Below, piece after piece: positions 18,673-25,316 of a DNA stretch of 64,000 bases. Origin of the DNA: an uncultured Oscillospiraceae bacterium (lineage in GTDB: Bacteria; Bacillota; Clostridia; Oscillospirales; Acutalibacteraceae); the NCBI GenBank assembly GCA_902492455.1, contig CABULH010000003.1, positions 1-64,000 of the forward strand. Direction: 5' to 3'. The notes under the pieces are model-generated. The model made no database searches. It had not been told where the DNA came from and worked only from the letters and a program-made list of their open reading frames with translations. A program made the translations under genes and the position numbers. Positions within the stretch are counted from its first letter, which is position 1. Each line of letters starts with the position of its first letter.

Positions 18673-20349
18673 ATGAGCGATATGAAGGGACGATTCCGGC
18701 AATGTGTGTGTTTGCTGGCTGTTATGTCGGTGCTGTTCTCCATCTCGGCATGCGATGAAAAAACGCCGACATCCGTGGATACCGACCAGTCTTCGATGTC
18801 GGGGTCGAGGGAGGACGGGCCCCTCGTCCCTTATCCGGAGACGATAAAGATGACGAGAGCCGAATACGCCTCCCCCATCACGACATATATCGATGGTGAG
18901 GATGCGGCAGACAACTTTATTACCGACTTTTATCGCAACAAGCTGAACATCGTCTGGGACAACGCCTGGAGCTGTGCGGAGGACGGGTATTTCTCCCGGC
19001 TCAATCTGGCAATTGCCAGCGGGGATCTGCCGGATGTATTCATGGTCAACGCCTCTCAGCTTAAACACCTGATCAACGCAGATGTCATCATGGATCTCAC
19101 CGACGTATATGAGACTTATATCTGCGACAATCTGCGCACAAATATCGAATATGACGATAGGCTTGCCCTGTCTATACCAACGGTGAATGGCCGTCTTTAC
19201 GCCGTGCCTCTGACCCGAGTTTACGAGGGCAGCGTGGGTTTCCTTTGGTTACGCACCGACTGGATGCAGAAGCTCGGTCTGCAGGCACCCACCACCCTGG
19301 AGGAGTTCAAAGACTATGTCGCCACCGTCAAGGAGAGCGGGATTGCCGGCCGCGGCACTTCCGGATTTTGTTTTCTTGGTCCAGGCAGCGCGGCCTTTGA
19401 GGGCTTGGCGCATGCGTCGGGCGCTTATTATGACTGCTGGGTAAGGGATGACGACGGGCAGAGCTTGGTTTACAGCACTTTCCGCCCGGAGATGCGCAAT
19501 GCCCTGCTCAATATGCAGCAGATGTACCGCGACGGGCTGATCGACCGCGATTTCGCCGTGGCGGGGCCGCTGCTTTTTGAACGAATGATGGCCGGGCAGT
19601 ACGGCATTCTCTTCGGGGAGTTCAGCTATCCTGCTATGCTTAAATATTCTGTCATGAGCAATCCCGAGGCTACATGGGACGCCTTTCCCGTGCCGTTGAA
19701 CCCGCAGGCTGAGTTGCGCCCGCAGTCCGACGTCTTTGTCAGCGGCTATGTGGTGGTAAGAAAAGACTGCGCCCATCCGGAGGCGCTACTTAAATCTATG
19801 AATCTGTGGGCGCAGGTATGGCTCGCAGATGGCATATACCGGGAATGGTACACCGACCAGATGGTCACTACCTATAACGAGGTCGTCAACTGCGGCAAAT
19901 ACGCACTCCCTTACTTTTTCGAAGGGGTGGATTCGGGAATCGAGATCGGTCGCTATATTCGCTCTGCTTATGCCTCGGGAAACCCGACGGAGGAGATCAA
20001 GAAATATCCCTATGCGCGGATGACCTACAGCTATATGGCGGATGAGACCGCGCCCAATTTCATCTCCGGCGAGGGCTGGTCGCTCAAGACGGTGTATATG
20101 ACCAGCGAGCGGATTTTCGATGAAAAATACCACACCCTACAATTCAACCAGTTTCAGGGGTTGCTGTCCAATGAGGCAACCTATTACCAGAACGCGCTCA
20201 ACCAGGATATCATGGAGACCTTCATTGATATCATCATGGGAGAAGATATTGACGCCTTTGACCGACTGGCGGAAGATTGGGAGGCGGGCGGCGGTGATAA
20301 GATCAAAAAGGAGGTCAACAATTGGTACCATGGTCAAAGCCGGGGCTAG
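18673..20349 (+). CDS. Second solute-binding lipoprotein, SBP2, without adjacent permeases
   Basis: 558 residues from ATG 18673, preceded by AAAGGGG at good spacing; upstream in-frame ATGs lack this. The lipobox ISAC marks a lipoprotein. It is paralogous to SBP1 over the full length (for example DGPLVPYPETI, RPEMRNALLNMQQMY, DCAHPEALLKSMNLW, ISGEGWSLK). It lies 111 bases after the sensor kinase and no terminator separates them. No permease follows; an IS element begins 49 bases after its stop. It may feed the SBP1 permeases with another ligand, present ligand to YesM, or have lost its own permeases to the insertion. Confidence 0.88.
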   Translation: MSDMKGRFRQCVCLLAVMSVLFSISACDEKTPTSVDTDQSSMSGSREDGPLVPYPETIKMTRAEYASPITTYIDGEDAADNFITDFYRNKLNIVWDNAWSCAEDGYFSRLNLAIASGDLPDVFMVNASQLKHLINADVIMDLTDVYETYICDNLRTNIEYDDRLALSIPTVNGRLYAVPLTRVYEGSVGFLWLRTDWMQKLGLQAPTTLEEFKDYVATVKESGIAGRGTSGFCFLGPGSAAFEGLAHASGAYYDCWVRDDDGQSLVYSTFRPEMRNALLNMQQMYRDGLIDRDFAVAGPLLFERMMAGQYGILFGEFSYPAMLKYSVMSNPEATWDAFPVPLNPQAELRPQSDVFVSGYVVVRKDCAHPEALLKSMNLWAQVWLADGIYREWYTDQMVTTYNEVVNCGKYALPYFFEGVDSGIEIGRYIRSAYASGNPTEEIKKYPYARMTYSYMADETAPNFISGEGWSLKTVYMTSERIFDEKYHTLQFNQFQGLLSNEATYYQNALNQDIMETFIDIIMGEDIDAFDRLAEDWEAGGGDKIKKEVNNWYHGQSRG

Positions 20350-20398
20350 GGTGCCTAAACGGCCGCTGCAAAAAATCATGCGCTAAGAATATTTTTAG

Positions 20399-21605
20399 GG
20401 AAGTTCTGATTTAATCCGTGGGACGATAAAGGTTAGAGATATGGTATAATAGCACTATCGAAATAATGGTGGTGCATGGCGATGAAACAGGAAACATTTA
20501 CGGATATGGAATGCAGCTGCCGCAAGAAGAAAACCAAGCGGGAGGAATTTCTGGAAATCATGGACGATATTATTCCTTGGGATGAGTGGGTAGGAGTCAT
20601 TGAGCCTTACTATCCCAAGGGAAAGCGTGGTCGTTCGCCCATGGGAATCGAGAAAATGCTGCGGATGTATCTGCTTCAAATATGGTTTAACCTGTCTGAT
20701 CCTGCAACAGAGGATGCCATTTACGACAGCTATGCCATGCGAAAATTCACGGGCATTGACTTCATGACGGAAGCTGTTCCGGATGAAACGACTCTGTGCA
20801 AATTCCGCCATTTGTTGGAAGCAAACGGCCTGAACAAGTTGTTTTCTGATGCAATCAACCGTGTTATGGTACAAACCGGCCACATGATGAAGGGCGGCAC
20901 CATCGTGGATGCGACTATTATCAACGCTCCCAGCTCTACCAAAAACGTCGAGAAGTCCCGTGACCCTGAAATGCACCAGACCAAGAAAGGAAACGAATGG
21001 CGGTTTGGAATGAAATGTCATATTGGTGTAGATGCAGGCAGTGGACTGGTTCACACGATTACCGTCACAGCAGCAAATGTGCACGATGTTACACAGACAG
21101 AGCATCTTCTTCGGGAAGATGGTGAGGTCGTGTATGGCGATTCCGGGTATATTGGAGTCCAGAAGCGTCCTAAAATCGCAAGCAACGAGCATTTTTCAAA
21201 GATAGATTTTCACATTAACCGTCGGCCCAGTAAGCTGCCTCCTGTTTCTGACAAAGCGATCGACTGGGAGCGGTATATCGAAAACCTCGGTACGGTGTAA
21301 GGTGGAGCACGCATTCAGAATCATCAAATGCCAGTTTTGCTATAAGAAAACGGTGTACAGGGGTCTGATGAAAAATGAAAACCCGATGTATGCCATGTTT
21401 ACCTGTGCCAATCTATATTCGATTGCCATCGCCAGGCGAAAACGTTCCTCAGTCTGATATAGGGGATAATCTACCCTTTTTTAGAAAAAGGGGACTATAA
21501 ACCAGGGATATAGCGGCCATTTTGAGCCAAAATCGCCCTTACCAGGTGCAAAAATCCCAAAGTTTGGGTTGACAACAGAATAATCGTGAATTATTCAGAG
21601 GCTCC
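20399..21605 (+). mobile_element. IS5-family insertion sequence (about 1.2 kb)
   Basis: The element carries one transposase gene. Its ends are estimated from an imperfect inverted repeat, GGAAGTTCTGA near 20399 against the reverse complement of TCAGAGGCTCC ending near 21605, so the limits are uncertain by some bases. A TATAAT-like box just upstream of the transposase (about 20450) may drive it. It sits 49 bases downstream of SBP2 and forms the right border of the sugar locus. Confidence 0.7.
20476..21457 (+). pseudogene. IS5-family transposase, frameshifted before the catalytic Glu
   Basis: The first 274 residues (20476-21300) are an IS5-type transposase with an N-terminal DUF772-like region (EKMLRMYLLQIWF...TGIDFMTEAVPDETTLCKFR), first Asp in IVDATI and second Asp in YGDSGY. 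The frame ends at TAA 21298-21300. The family continues in another frame from 21299 to the TGA at 21455-21457 with KVEHAFRIIKCQF, which holds the third catalytic residue Glu, and CANLYSIAIARRK. An indel of one or two bases around 21297 therefore separates the catalytic Glu from the rest. A functional product would need frameshifting at this point, which is not known for this subgroup. Confidence 0.85.
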
Positions 21606-22007
21606 TTGGATGTAGAGTGGTATCCGATAAAGCGGGAAAAAGATAAGCGGCCAGCCTATCCACAATGGATAGGTTGCCCGCTCTCTTTTTATGGGGGGCA
21701 GAAATATCAGGATAGGTAAAACTTTCATTTCTAAGATTTATCGCAAATTTCAGGGTGTACGTGGTATTCGGGAACCCGCTCCTGATCCACCCATACCCCC
21801 GGGGGGCTATCTCTTGGCATTGGCTTTTTAGGGCCTCTCATATCTCTTATACCCCCGGCCTCATAATGTTTCAGGCGGCTTTATATAAACCGTGGGTATA
21901 CCTTCACGCGAAAAAATCTCCCTAAATGGGCACAGTGATTTTTTAGGGTGTCCGAAATGTAAGGATACCAATGAAAAAGCCGCCACCCGTAAGGGCAGCG
22001 GCATGAA
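21606..22007. other. Gap between IS5 and the coiled-coil gene, two terminators
   Basis: A stem GCGGCCAGCCTATCC/GGATAGGTTGCCCGC (21652-21686, two mismatches) followed by TCTCTTTTT is a plus-strand terminator, perhaps of the original mobile-element operon. A 38-codon open frame from TTG 21606 overlaps it and may be a gene remnant. At 21974-22003 a GCCGC..ACCC-gtaa-GGG..GCGGC stem with Ts on the minus strand ends the coiled-coil gene. Otherwise nothing is recognised. Confidence 0.55.
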
Positions 22008-22343
22008 TCATTTTGCGATTTTCAGTTCCCGAATCTGTGAGGTGTTGTCCTTGGTGACAGCTTCCAGAGCGGTAACCTTGGCCTTGATCTCTTCCACGTC
22101 ATCCGCTACCTGATCCAGCTTCTTGAATTTATCGTTGATTCCTTGCTGGCCCTCAAGGAGTAGATCAACCTTTTTCTCCAGGGTTACCAGCTTAGCGTTA
22201 TCAGCCTTTACAGCCTGCAAATCTTCACGGATTTCGGCATTATCAGCCTTAAGGGATTGAAGGTCATCTTCCATTCGATCAAGCCTTGAACTTATCGGAG
22301 CCAACAACTGTCCCATAGCTTCCAGCATGTCCTTGTCAATCAT
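22008..22343 (-). CDS. Small coiled-coil protein of a mobile-element family
   Basis: 111 residues from ATG 22343, which has GAGGTG upstream; a GTG at 22352 is an alternative start. Almost the entire chain is heptad-repeat coiled coil (SRLDRMEDDLQSLKADNAEI, then two related LQAVKADNAK-type turns). The C-terminal block GQQGINDKFKKLDQVADDVE and KVTALEAV matches the protein at 58977-59279, so the window holds two members of one family, both beside XRE regulators. Function unknown; its own terminator follows. Confidence 0.75.
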   Translation of the reverse strand: MIDKDMLEAMGQLLAPISSRLDRMEDDLQSLKADNAEIREDLQAVKADNAKLVTLEKKVDLLLEGQQGINDKFKKLDQVADDVEEIKAKVTALEAVTKDNTSQIRELKIAK

Positions 22344-22483
22344 CTTCTTCACCTCACCCTCCTAGAATACCATGCCCCCTGTGGTTTTGCAAGGGGCTAT
22401 TTCGTGCTGCTATGTGTTACGGTGAATTACTGTGGTTCACGGTGATATACGGAACTTCATGCTTATTACTCTGCGAGTCCTGG

Positions 22484-22702
22484 CTATATTATTTCGCCAG
22501 TATCGTTCATTTTGAATTGTCCGATAAATTCGCAGTCCAAATTTTTAGCAATTTGCATTAGCTCTTGTTCGGAAAAATTATTACGAGCAAACTTATTGGT
22601 AAGATTTTGGCGGGATGTCCCCAGTCTTTTAGCTAACTCAGTTATGGTTATATTCCTGCGATCAACTAAAATCTTTATCTTTTCTCCCATGGTTAACGGC
22701 AT
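22484..22702 (-). CDS. XRE-family repressor of the phage-like module
   Basis: 72 residues, a single helix-turn-helix (MGEKIKILVDRRNITITELA then AKRLGTSRQNLTNKF). ATG 22702 follows GGAGG at 8 bases. It is divergent from a small-gene operon; the two promoters and a palindrome lie between them, the layout of a phage repressor switch. It probably represses its own promoter, the operon promoter, or both. No protease or ligand domain is present, so induction would need another factor. Confidence 0.82.
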   Translation of the reverse strand: MPLTMGEKIKILVDRRNITITELAKRLGTSRQNLTNKFARNNFSEQELMQIAKNLDCEFIGQFKMNDTGEII

Positions 22703-22724
22703 TATTTACACCTCCATTGACTCT

Positions 22725-22753
22725 ATTATACACTATATAGTTTCATAAGTCAA
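22725..22753 (-). promoter_or_regulatory. Minus-strand promoter of the XRE repressor
   Basis: On the minus strand TTGACT (22748-22753) and TATAAT (22725-22730) are separated by 17 bases, just upstream of the repressor start at 22702. Confidence 0.75.
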
Positions 22754-22781
22754 ATAATATTTTTCAAAAGACAATAAATAT

Positions 22782-22802
22782 TTGTCAATTATCTATTGAC
22801 AA
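22782..22802. promoter_or_regulatory. Palindromic operator over the operon -35 box
   Basis: TTGTCAAT (22782-22789) and ATTGACAA (22795-22802) form a perfect 8-base inverted repeat with a 5-base spacer. The right arm contains the -35 box of the plus-strand promoter. A further half-site GACAA occurs at about 22770, giving alternating GACAA/TTGTC boxes as expected for cooperative repressor binding. Confidence 0.7.
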
Positions 22803-22824
22803 AAGAAACTTTATGGTGTACAAT
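22796..22824 (+). promoter_or_regulatory. Strong sigma-A promoter of the phage-like operon
   Basis: TTGACA (22796-22801), 17 bases, TACAAT (22819-22824). It initiates the transcript carrying the structured leader and the small genes from 22947. Confidence 0.85.
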
Positions 22825-22829
22825 ATAAA

Positions 22830-22930
22830 CAGTGAAAGGGAGAGCGGCAAGGCCGGGATACTTCGGGTTGAAAGCCTCCGTTGAGTGACTATATCACCTA
22901 AGACGCACCGGCCCCCTTCGCCAAATAAAA
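22830..22930 (+). ncRNA. Structured 5-prime leader of the phage-like operon
   Basis: Between promoter and first gene about 100 bases can fold: GGC-AAGG-CCGG (22846-22856) pairs with CCGG-CCTT-GCC in 22908-22922 with two bulges, closing a domain that holds a GTGA-ctata-TCAC hairpin (22885-22897) and a C(TTCG)G element near 22861. I recognise no known riboswitch class. It may be an attenuator, a protein-binding leader or an independent small RNA. Confidence 0.45.
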
Positions 22931-22946
22931 CAAAGGAGTGGAACCC

Positions 22947-23222
22947 ATGAGCAAAAAGAAGCTGCAAGAGAAGGTTCAAGAGCTAGTCAGCCTCCGGGAA
23001 ATGGCTGCGGAGCTGGCAGACGAGATCGAAGCCCTGACCGACGAGATCAAGGCGGATATGGACCGCCAGGGCGTGGACACATTGGAGGCAGGGAGGCATA
23101 CCATCCGCTGGGCCGTGGTGAAATCCAACCGGTTTGATTCCAGAGCCTTCCGGGAGATCTATCCCAGCATTTACGACCAGTACACCAAATCCACAGAGGT
23201 TAGGCGGTTCACAGTGGCATGA
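22947..23222 (+). CDS. Conserved phage-type small protein
   Basis: 91 residues from ATG 22947, 9 bases after AAAGGAG. The N-terminal half is a coiled coil (VQELVSLREMAAELADEIEA), followed by a compact domain with GVDTLEAGRHTIRWAVVKS, RFDSRAFREIYPSIYDQYTK and RRFTVA. Proteins of this shape recur in early regions of Clostridia prophages and ICEs near recombination genes; the role is not known to me. It is first in the operon; its stop overlaps the start of the next gene. Confidence 0.75.
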   Translation: MSKKKLQEKVQELVSLREMAAELADEIEALTDEIKADMDRQGVDTLEAGRHTIRWAVVKSNRFDSRAFREIYPSIYDQYTKSTEVRRFTVA

Positions 23223-23551
23223 TGATGCAGAATGCAGAGCTTGAAATCCTTGCTATCCTGCGCCGGAACGACGCGAACTTCGCCGGTAAGCTATTAACCA
23301 GAGCGGTAAATCTGGAAAAGACCATACATAAAAAAGCAGCCAACCCCCACGCCGACCAAAGCAAAGGGTTGACCGCACCAAACACAACCGGAACCGGCTG
23401 TTGTAATGATTATACCACAGAAGTTGGGCGTTTGTCCATCGGCAAACGCGAAGACACCGCCAGAGAAATCCGATATTGTCCCATGCGGAGCGGTGTCCCT
23501 TATACCACGGCAGCCGCCGGGAATCAAGAAGGGAGAAACGGCAATGAATAA
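23219..23551 (+). CDS. Small hypothetical protein, atypical C-terminal half
   Basis: 110 residues. The ATG at 23219 overlaps the previous stop (ATGA), so the start is coupled and probably real. The first 40 residues form a helical domain (AELEILAILRRNDANFAGKL). The remainder is low in hydrophobic pattern and coincides with two strong inverted repeats in the DNA (23428-23449 and 23453-23497), suggesting an inserted or untranslated structured segment; the ancestral protein may have been shorter. The end overlaps the next start by 8 bases. Confidence 0.5.
   Translation: MMMQNAELEILAILRRNDANFAGKLLTRAVNLEKTIHKKAANPHADQSKGLTAPNTTGTGCCNDYTTEVGRLSIGKREDTAREIRYCPMRSGVPYTTAAAGNQEGRNGNE
23428..23497 (+). 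repeat. Two tandem inverted repeats inside the phage-like operon
   Basis: GCGTTTG (23428-23434)/CAAACGC (23443-23449) and GACACCGC (23453-23460)/GCGGTGTC (23490-23497) are both perfect. They lie between two direct copies of TTATACCAC (about 23410 and 23500). The segment could fold in the mRNA before the gene at 23544. Confidence 0.6.
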
Positions 23552-23774
23552 AAATGATCTGTCCAATGCGCTGACGGAGATCGAATTGTCCCATAAACGG
23601 GGAAGCGCTGTGTTTGAAGAGATTACCCGGCATCTGTTTGAGGACACAACGCCCAATCCGGAATACTCCTGCCAGTATGAACATTATGTGGCCCTGGCGG
23701 ACACGGTGAACAAGTGCCTGTACCAGACCGGTAAACTGATCGGCAAGCTGCAGGAGGATATCCGGCATGAATGA
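23544..23774 (+). CDS. Small acidic helical phage-type protein
   Basis: 76 residues from ATG 23544, with GGGAGAAA upstream. It is mostly helical (ALTEIELSHKRGSAVFEEIT) and rich in Glu and Tyr (YEHYVALADTVNKCLY). The family is not recognised. Its stop overlaps the next start (23767), so it belongs to the same translationally coupled operon. Confidence 0.65.
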   Translation: MNKNDLSNALTEIELSHKRGSAVFEEITRHLFEDTTPNPEYSCQYEHYVALADTVNKCLYQTGKLIGKLQEDIRHE

Positions 23775-24060
23775 AACCATCGTATACCACGGGATCACCT
23801 TTCACCTGATTCCCGGTCAAAAGCCTTGCTTCCAGTACGATATAGAGCGCGCTGTATATGCCGGATATATCGACCCCGATATAGACATGGATAGCCTGAT
23901 GGAACTGCTGGACGCTATTGAAGAGGATAAGCGGCGGTATGAAGCGATACCTCCCAATATCCTCAAGCTAGCCCTGCACATGCACCGAAAGGGCATTGAT
24001 CCAAAGGTGGGAACCGAGATGCTTTGCGCTCTGTTGAAGGTGGTGGGTACAGATGAATGA
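23767..24060 (+). CDS. Small phage-type protein of unknown function
   Basis: 97 residues; the ATG at 23767 overlaps the preceding stop. An N-terminal beta-strand segment (ETIVYHGITFHLIPGQKPCF) precedes acidic helices. No domain is recognised. The C-terminus overlaps the start of a further 40-residue gene, keeping the chain of coupled small genes. Confidence 0.65.
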   Translation: MNETIVYHGITFHLIPGQKPCFQYDIERAVYAGYIDPDIDMDSLMELLDAIEEDKRRYEAIPPNILKLALHMHRKGIDPKVGTEMLCALLKVVGTDE

Positions 24061-24175
24061 ACTCGACGAGGTTACATACAAGGGCTTGATTGTCTGTATT
24101 CTTGCCAATATCCACAGTCCGCGTCAATTGAGCCTAATTTACCGGTTCGCCCAATCATTGTATAGCCATAACTGA
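24053..24175 (+). CDS. 40-residue small protein at the end of the operon
   Basis: ATG 24053 overlaps the previous gene by 8 bases, and the frame runs to the TGA at 24173-24175. The chain begins MNELDEVTYKGLIVCILANI and continues with a helical pattern ending YRFAQSLYSHN, similar in style to tiny C-terminal operon proteins of Clostridia prophages. A terminator follows 9 bases later, which supports it as the last gene of the unit. Confidence 0.6.
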   Translation: MNELDEVTYKGLIVCILANIHSPRQLSLIYRFAQSLYSHN

Positions 24176-24183
24176 AAAAGACG

Positions 24184-24219
24184 AGCGGGAAGCATGGGGA
24201 ATACCCTGCCGCCCGCTCT
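24184..24219 (+). terminator. Terminator of the phage-like operon
   Basis: GAGCGGG (24184-24190) pairs with CCCGCTC (24213-24219), followed by TCTTATTT. Confidence 0.7.
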
Positions 24220-24309
24220 CTTATTTGTGGGTATTCTTTGGTATGTTTTTGCAGCAATAAACACCAAATAAACACCAAAACCGAAGAGAAGGGGCGCAAG
24301 GGCAAAACA

Positions 24310-24343
24310 AAAACCCGCACAAACCTAGTGTTCATGCGGGTTT
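24310..24343 (-). terminator. Terminator of tRNA-Thr
   Basis: AAACCCGCA (24311-24319) pairs with TGCGGGTTT (24335-24343). On the minus strand the stem follows the tRNA and ends in TTTTT. Confidence 0.75.
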
Positions 24344-24346
24344 ACG

Positions 24347-24422
24347 TGGAGCTGGTGAGCGGACTTGAACCGCTGACCTGCTGATTACGAATCAGCTGCT
24401 CTACCGACTGAGCCACACCAGC
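24347..24422 (-). tRNA. tRNA-Thr (anticodon CGU)
   Basis: The minus strand folds as a cloverleaf: acceptor GCTGGTG/CACCAGC, D arm GCTCAGTCGGTAGAGC, anticodon arm GCTGA-TTCGTAA-TCAGC with anticodon CGT, and a T arm with GGTTCAAGTCC. CCA is encoded (24347-24349 on the opposite strand). The phage-like remnant lies directly beyond its 3-prime end, the usual integration side, but I found no attL/attR repeat in the window. Confidence 0.95.
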
Positions 24423-24475
24423 TAATACTCCGTCAAATAACCTTTGCCGCCGTATATCGCGCCTGCGCAACGATT

Positions 24476-24504
24476 ATTATAACAAGGAGGACAGAACCCG
24501 TCAA
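24476..24504 (-). promoter_or_regulatory. Promoter of tRNA-Thr
   Basis: Minus strand TTGACG (24499-24504), 17 bases, TATAAT (24476-24481), about 55 bases upstream of the tRNA. Confidence 0.75.
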
Positions 24505-24761
24505 GAGTTTTCGGCAAACTATCTCAGAAGAATTTGCCGCAGGACGTGCATGATTCAAATCCCCCGCGAAAGCTCCAGCTTGAGATCAACGAATCGATAC
24601 CGTGTCCGTTTATAAATGTGGATTTTTTCGGGAAATTGTGTATATATGCCACAATTAGTGGTAATTCAGCACATGGCAAATATTTGGCTAAGTTTCATGG
24701 TATACTACGCAATAGAGGTATTATGCGATTTTCCATCATGGGGACACGCGGGGTGGTGTGA
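24505..24761. other. Intergenic region with a possible operator
   Basis: No gene is supported. AATTGTG (24634-24640) and CACAATT (24650-24656) form a perfect inverted repeat with a 9-base spacer upstream of an XRE regulator gene and may be its autoregulatory site. Confidence 0.45.
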
Positions 24762-25199
24762 ATGGACGCAAAGCAGCACAATCGAACTGTATTTTCCAGA
24801 CGTTTGACACAGCTCAGGCGAAACAGCGGCATGACGCAGAAGCAGATTGCACAAAGTCTAAGCATTGATCGATCCACCTACGCTTATTATGAACTGGATA
24901 AAACCAAGCCGGATTTTGAGACATTGGTCCGTATCTCCAACATCTATCAGGTCAGCGTGGATTATTTGCTGGGCCAAACCGATTCGCCCGGAATAGGAAG
25001 CGTGGTTCGGGTACAGGAGCCGACGCTTTCTTACGGGGACTTGTCGGATGATCCTACCCCCCTGTCCTATTTAACAGAGGACGAACAATCTTTTTTGATT
25101 ATGTTTCGTCAAATGGATGATCAGCAGCGGCAGAATCTGCTGGAATACGCATTGGAATGTCTCCGTTATCAATTTGATGCGGAGCGCACAGAGAAATAG
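24762..25199 (+). CDS. XRE-family transcriptional regulator
   Basis: 145 residues. A Cro/C1 helix-turn-helix spans about 12-66 (FSRRLTQLRRNSGMTQKQIA, then SIDRSTYAYYELDKTKPDFE), ending in VDYLLGQTD as usual for this group. The C-terminal part is acidic and helical, probably for dimerisation. It stands alone between the tRNA and a very strong convergent terminator. Possibly a leftover of mobile DNA; target unknown. Confidence 0.85.
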   Translation: MDAKQHNRTVFSRRLTQLRRNSGMTQKQIAQSLSIDRSTYAYYELDKTKPDFETLVRISNIYQVSVDYLLGQTDSPGIGSVVRVQEPTLSYGDLSDDPTPLSYLTEDEQSFLIMFRQMDDQQRQNLLEYALECLRYQFDAERTEK

Positions 25200-25256
25200 T
25201 GTATGTATTTTCCCCACTATACTTAAATCAGATTTCAGCAGCCCCTTTCTTTTGGC

Positions 25257-25310
25257 GCTATATGAAACAACCGGGCCATACTTTTGTATGGCCCGGTTGT
25301 TTCATATAGC
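25257..25310. terminator. 25-bp perfect palindromic bidirectional terminator
   Basis: Bases 25257-25281 are a perfect inverted repeat of 25286-25310, with a TTTT loop. A-rich and T-rich flanks inside the arms (GAAACAAC/GTTGTTTC) allow termination both ways between convergent genes. Confidence 0.85.
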
Positions 25311-25316
25311 AGTTCA

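Noticed and set aside
21892..22113. Plus-strand frame with a CPKC pair, possibly a zinc ribbon
   Set aside because: It runs through the terminator and coding region of the minus-strand coiled-coil gene and has only one Cys pair.
24534..24761. 75-codon frame upstream of the XRE gene
   Set aside because: No ribosome site, no domain and it overlaps a likely operator/promoter region.
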